From the NCBI RefSeq assembly GCF_042242105.1, contig NC_092019.1:25570328-25634327 (forward strand): a stretch of DNA of 64,000 nt. Reading direction: 5' to 3'. Origin of the DNA: Pempheris klunzingeri (taxonomy: Eukaryota > Chordata > Actinopteri > Acropomatiformes > Pempheridae). Numbering within the stretch: position 1 is the stretch's first letter; the number at the start of each line of letters is the position of its first letter. Below are positions 59,220 through 64,000 of the stretch, in pieces. The translations under genes were made by a program, and so were the position numbers. Below the pieces are notes generated by a model that was not told the origin of the DNA, searched no databases, and was given only the letters and a program-made list of their open reading frames with translations.

Positions 59220-60006
59220 CACACCATCCAAGATGGAGAGCGGGGTGATGAAGGGTGACAGCAGCTCTGAGGGTCAGCGGGGCCACTGGTCATTCTGCAG
59301 CCCCTCTGGGACGCTCCGGACATGCAGATAATGCAATGAAACTGGACCTCAACTCGCAGGGAGAGACGAGCAAAGCGGCGATACAGAAAGACAGTATCTC
59401 AGAGGAGAGTGTTGTCCACCATCTTTGTCCTGCTCAGCCGTGATCAATGCAGAGCCCGCGAATCACTTCACAGCTCCGCATGTGTGTTTATGACATTACA
59501 AATAAAAATGGGAAGCAGCTGTTTTTATGTTTGTGTATGTCTGTTTTATGGAGATAATGTCAGATTTCAGCTGTCACGTCACAGTTTTCCCCCAAAAAAA
59601 AAAAAAAAACCCAACAAAAAACAGAATATATTTATGACACCCATTCAGAGGGGACGTTAGCCATATATGAAAATATTGATTTGACAAACAAAGGGCTATT
59701 CAAATAGCCATTGTCCAAAACATATTGCCTACATTCGAACATGAAGGACATCTTTGCCTTTTCACAGTCCCAGTAAAAAAACACACTGCTGTTTTCATCA
59801 CGGGAGCAAAGCAATTTACTCTAATGTGCAATCTGCTAAACCACAAAAGAGGTCAAGAAATGTATTGTCATATTTATTATTTAATTTACTGTCAGAAAAA
59901 ATATGTTAGCTCTGAGTTATTTCGGCTCTACAGCAAGTAGGGAAATATTTCATTTGTGCTTCCTCATTGTAAAATGAAACGCAGTGCATGAAACAGAGTG
60001 CTTTAT

Positions 60007-60067
60007 TCCTGTTAATGAGATCTCTACACATTCCTATTAGTCCTGTTAATGAGATCTCTACACATTC
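60007..60067. repeat. Perfect 27-bp tandem duplication
   Basis: A 27-bp sequence starting TCCTGTTAATGAGATC occurs at 60007-60033 and again, identically, at 60041-60067, with 7 bp between. The identity suggests a recent slippage or duplication event. Confidence 0.95.
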
Positions 60068-60438
60068 AAACACACGGTGCTTTGGCTCACAGACTGATTA
60101 CAGGCATACGAGCTGAACATTTGACGTTTTTTAAACTAAAGTATGACTCATGACAAAACCTCTTCTCATAAAAAAAAAATATATATATATATATATATCT
60201 CTATTTATATAATCTTCTGTGAAACCTTTCAATCTAAGAGAAGAATAAATGCTCGGTGAACGCAGGCTCCTCACAACCCCCCCCCCCATGATCCAAACAG
60301 CTCAAAAGAAAAATACTGTAAACATGAACTGGCCATAATCTATATCACATATTCCACAATGATACATGATACCGTAGCGCTTTTCTACATATCGATTGTT
60401 CCACTGTGCGAGTGAAAAATGATACGGAGGGCAAAAGA

Positions 60439-60486
60439 GAAGAAGAAGAAGAAGCAGCAGCAGCAGCAGCAGGAGGAGGAGGAGGA
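60439..60486. repeat. Compound (GAA)n(GCA)n(GGA)n trinucleotide repeat
   Basis: Three adjoining trinucleotide runs are read directly. The long leucine-rich reverse frame across it is an artefact of the repeat. Confidence 0.95.
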
Positions 60487-61264
60487 CAAGAGGAAGAGGG
60501 GAGAGGGGGGGGGTGGATATAAACTGGGAGACAAATGTAAAAGGATCTACATCACACCGTAAGCTCTGCACTGAGAGAGAAGTTACCAGAAGGCAAAAGA
60601 AGCAGCACAGAAGGGGGTGGGATTTTTGTGTGTGTGTGTGTGTCGGTGTGTGTGTGTGTGTGTGTCGGGTTGAGGGTCACGGGGAGAAACCCATCCAGTC
60701 GACCCTGAAAGGCCACCTTGCATTCTGGCTGTTGCCTGTGTTCTTCCTGTATGAAGGATTTCCCTTCATCCTGTGCCATGCCTCTCATGTCCTCCTCAGA
60801 AGGAGCCTGAGTGTTTTCATGTCTGTTGGAGTTCCATATCCTGAGGAGGGAGGACTTATGTGTCTCTGTGTGTGCGCCTGTGTATTTTCCTCCCTCCTAT
60901 CTATTAATAATATTGGGGAGAGAGAGAGAGAGAGACAGGGAGATAGAAGTGGATGTTTGCTTTGGTATAAGGCGAGATGTTTCTCTGTTTGCAGCCTTAA
61001 GCTGTGTGAGTATTCAGCTCTTAAATATTCCCTTCCCTTGTGACTCCAAACTATCTCTTGCCCTAAAGGGCTGCATGGACCTCCCTGGCCAAATTTCCAC
61101 ATACCTTTAACAGCAACTGGCAACCGAAATTTTTAAACAGGAGGATTTAGCGCCTGAATGGCTGGAGAGAGTGAAAGAGGGAAAAAAAAGGAAAAAGAGC
61201 AAAAGTCCAAAGTGAAGTGAGTCCCAAACTTTTGGGACATTTATTACAAAAGCTTATCATGACC

Positions 61265-61705
61265 CCAAGACTCAATCATGACAATAACTATAAACCTTGA
61301 CAAGTTAGCTGACCATATTAAGTCTGATACCAAAAGTCTTGGTGTCACTTTTGATTCTGATATCAGCTTTGAGATGCAAATCAAATTGTTGGTTCAATCC
61401 AGTTTCCCTCACCTATGGACAGTCTCCAAAATCAAAAGTCTTTCGTCTCGCCCCCTGTCTGCACCACTACAGGATGGAAATCTTTATCTGCTGTATTAGT
61501 CAGTCTTCCTTGTCCTGCAACTTGTTCAAAATGCCATTGCTCGACTTCCTCAGCATAGAGTTGATTTTAAATTCTAACGTTTTGTTTTTTAGGCCTTCAG
61601 TGGCCTCTTTAATCTCTGACTTTTTAAGCCCTAACGTCACCTCGTATTCTGACCTGAAGCTTTTGGATGTTCCCCGTTTGAGACTGAAGCTAAAAGTCCT
61701 CATAA
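61265..61705 (+). mobile_element. Decayed CR1/L2/Rex1-type LINE fragment
   Basis: Plus-strand translation gives SLGVTFDSDISFEMQI and then VSKIKSLSSRPL, matching the region just after the reverse-transcriptase catalytic core in this LINE group (LGVxFDSDLSF). A frame change and stops follow, then LQLVQNAI-like and PRLRLKLKVL-like remnants near the expected C-terminus. Multiple frameshifts and stops show an old, inactive copy. Confidence 0.75.
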
Positions 61706-63033
61706 GTTGACTAACGTGACTAAATCAATAGTTTGACCCACATGCCAGCAAAACAAAATTGTCATTTCCCTCTAAAATTTTTTACAAATGACTGTTTAAA
61801 TTTTTTATATTATACATTTATATTTATATATTTTTATATATATATATATATATTATTTTTTATACGACTGTTGTCTGATTTTATTGGCTGAAAAGCTACT
61901 TGGAGAATGTTCTGGAAAGAGCCTGGTCAAGGTTAAAAGAAACCCGTGCTGACTGTTGGTAGGTCGTAAGCCTCACATTGTTTTGACCCGTCCATCCAAC
62001 CTGAACTCTTGTGTTTGTGGCGTCGTGTGCTGCTCCCACCTTTGCTTCTGCCATCATTTGCATGGCCACAAGGTGTTCTGCTCTGGTGAACAAATGACCT
62101 GTGCTGTTGTTCCTCTGTTGAGGACAGTCTCGCTGAGAAGGTAAAGTGAATCAAGCCTCCCCAGTTTAAACCTTCAAGTCCTGCCTGAAAGGTCATTTTC
62201 AGCCCCCTGTATCTGGGCTTGTCTTACTATCTGCATCTACTGCATCTATGCTGCTTGTTCGCACATGGCAGCTTTTTAACCTCGCTTTGAATATTGTTAA
62301 AAATGTGAATCTCTCTGGTTAACTTTGCTGCTTTAAAATGTTCTTCTTAAATAAAACAACTTGACTAAATTACTACCGAGGGCCCCTGCACCCAAGACAG
62401 TCCTCCAGCTGTGTATTTGTGTGTGTGAGTGTGTCACACTGTGTGTGTTTAGCAGCAGAGAGCAGGGGGGAGGTGGATGGAGATGGTATCAATCGCCAAG
62501 CCAGGCCATTGAATGTATTGATTAGTTACCTTTCTTATTAACATGCTGATTAAAGAGAGAAGGGAGAGAGAGAGAGAGGGAGAGGGAGTGAAAGAGAGGC
62601 GGACGAGGCTGCACACACACACACTCCTCGCCTCGCCTTGGACGGACGGAGAGGAAACAGCAGCCGCGGCCAAGAAAGAGGAAAGGATGCAGAGTGGATT
62701 TAACAGCTGAGCGGGGAAGGAAAATCAGGGAATAATTGGGAAGAGGAGGAGAGAGGGAAGCGAGATGCAAGAGAAGAGGAGGAGGATGAGGAAGAGGAGG
62801 GGGGTGAGGAGGCGAAGGGGGGGTTGGGGTGGGGGGGGTGGATGCAAAGGGGGGGAGTTGACCTGACTGGAAAACCAAGGAAGGAAACAGAGAGAAACCC
62901 TGCTGCCTTTGATCCCCCTCCGAGTTACACTGGCTGACTGGCTGGAGAGACTGACACACACTTTTTGGCTGTGAGACATACACATTCACACCCACACACA
63001 CTCAGGAGCTCACACACACCTGCACCCTCACTT

Positions 63034-63068
<35 letters not shown>

Positions 63069-64000
63069 TAGGCTGACAGGCCAAGGCAGAAGCATGCATT
63101 ATTGTGGCAGAAAATAGCTCAGTGCGTGTGTTTGTGTGATCAATATGGAGGCTTTCTAAACTGTATTTTTATCAGCAAGTGACCATGTTAAGCAGCGTGC
63201 GGTGAGGGATCTCTGAAGATGCATGCCAAGGTTTTCCGAGAAAGGCGTTTTTTTATTCCGAGAGGGACCAAAAGGTGTGGAGGGCAAATGAGGAGGGAGG
63301 GAGGGAGGGAGGGAGGGAAGGCAGAGGATGCAGCAAGATGCAGACTTGTTTATTCGTGTGTTTGTGTTGAAGCGTTTGAGTAGGCGTGTCTGCTCTGTGT
63401 TCTGACAGTGGTTTTGCATGGCAGAGGAGGGAAGGGAGGGAGGGGGTGGGTGTGGGAGTGTTTCAGCAGAATCAGACCAGAATCTGCAAAAAAAAAAGGC
63501 ACGGTGTACAGATTGCAGTGTAATTTGGAGGCAGGTGTGGTGACTCCTGCTGTGCTCAGTGCAGTGATGTGACCACAGAGCTACCTGAGAGGGCAGGTGG
63601 CTGCAGAGGCCTGCTCCTGTCTGTCTGTGGCATGTGTGTGTTCTCAGTTTGAACCTGCGCAGGAGATGTGTCACTCAGCTCGTGTTTTACAGTCTTAGAT
63701 TAGAAAACAGGGAACACAACATCAGCGTTTCTAATTCACATTCGAGCTCCCTGATTTATAGAGGTCTTTTTCTTTTTTTTTATAGGTTTCCTATTTATTT
63801 AATTGCTTACTCACTTGTTCCTTTTTTATTTGAGATGAAGAATCTTTTAAAATGACCTGAAAAATACAGCTTTCGCAGCCAAATTATCTTTATTAGGAAT
63901 CAAACAGAAAACGCTATTTATATTTATGGTCATGATGTGGCAGCATGTATGTGTAACACCCAACTGCAGAAAAAATTCTATTGATTATTTATGACAAATC
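61706..64000. other. Right-edge interval, possible upstream region of a next gene
   Basis: No coding exon recognised. Around 62430-62560 there is a compact, unique, AT/GC-mixed stretch, followed by a purine-rich and GC-rich tract (62560-62900) that resembles a TATA-less promoter or 5' UTR. CA runs at about 63037-63065 and GGGA repeats at 63294-63320 follow. This is suggestive only. Confidence 0.3.

Larger units (their letters stand above)
57906..61260. other. Gene-free block with motif-rich islands
   Basis: No exon recognised. It contains an unusually clean stretch at about 58360-58720 with a homeodomain-type CTAATTAG, a palindrome at 58949-58965, a GAGGA-type minisatellite at 59067-59100, an X-box-like site at 59207-59219, a 27-bp tandem duplication at 60007-60067, and compound GAA/GCA/GGA repeats at 60439-60486. 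The ORF at 59255-59443 (62 codons) has no recognised homology. Confidence 0.4.

Noticed and set aside
59255..59443. 62-codon plus-strand open frame as a coding exon
   Set aside because: The composition looks protein-like in part, but there is no homology I recognise and no convincing acceptor/donor pair; left as unassigned sequence.
60302..60571. Leucine-rich minus-strand open frame (signal peptide-like)
   Set aside because: The leucine run comes from the compound GAA/GCA/GGA repeat.
62522..63001. 159-codon Pro/Ser/Leu-rich minus-strand open frame
   Set aside because: It is the reverse reading of a purine-rich, low-complexity tract; no domain or conserved motif.
1..64000. Prokaryotic-type systems (CRISPR arrays, operons, toxin-antitoxin, phage)
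   Set aside because: Gene structure, splice sites and repeats are vertebrate; tandem repeats present are simple microsatellites without spacer organisation.

Overview
This is vertebrate nuclear DNA, almost certainly from a ray-finned (percomorph-like) teleost. It has short exons with canonical GT/AG junctions, abundant CA/TG microsatellites, and interspersed repeats of types familiar from fish genomes: CR1/L2/Rex1-type LINE 3' ends, a tRNA-like SINE, Charlie-type hAT elements and a solo LTR. There are no operons, CRISPR arrays or prokaryotic features. Most open reading frames above 60 codons are chance or microsatellite readings.

Layout. Positions 1-26,300 form a gene-free, repeat-bearing flank: a solo LTR with target-site duplication at 2601-2959, a SINE family in both orientations, a LINE 3' end at 6873-7795 with a second copy at 18890-19116, and a hAT element at 10995-11807. 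Three protein-coding genes follow, and I could assemble their coding exons with consistent reading phase. mcl1 lies on the minus strand (27029-28328; 3 coding exons, 287 aa, a BCL-2-family survival protein). ensa lies on the minus strand (32817-37533; 3 coding exons, 116 aa, the Greatwall-activated PP2A-B55 inhibitor). hormad1 lies on the plus strand (coding exons 38395-45656; 15 coding exons, 372 aa, a meiotic chromosome-axis protein). The MCL1-ENSA-HORMAD1 neighbourhood is also found on human 1q21, which supports orthology. The human order places GOLPH3L between ENSA and HORMAD1, and no such gene is visible here. ensa and hormad1 diverge from a shared interval of about 660 bp.

From 46,064 to the right edge I see no coding exon. 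This last 18 kb has few recognisable transposon remnants and several compact motif-rich stretches, including RFX X-box-like palindromes, a diverged duplicated non-coding segment and a short perfect palindrome. It looks like the regulatory flank of a gene beyond the right edge, but conservation cannot be measured from one sequence.

The three genes share a chromosomal neighbourhood rather than a pathway: mcl1 acts at mitochondria in apoptosis control, ensa in mitotic entry, and hormad1 in meiotic prophase. I found no convincing new biological system. The observations most worth checking are two hormad1 splice acceptors adjoining long TG runs, a possible read-through isoform that would truncate hormad1 after its HORMA domain, and the duplicated non-coding block at about 53.0 and 54.5 kb.
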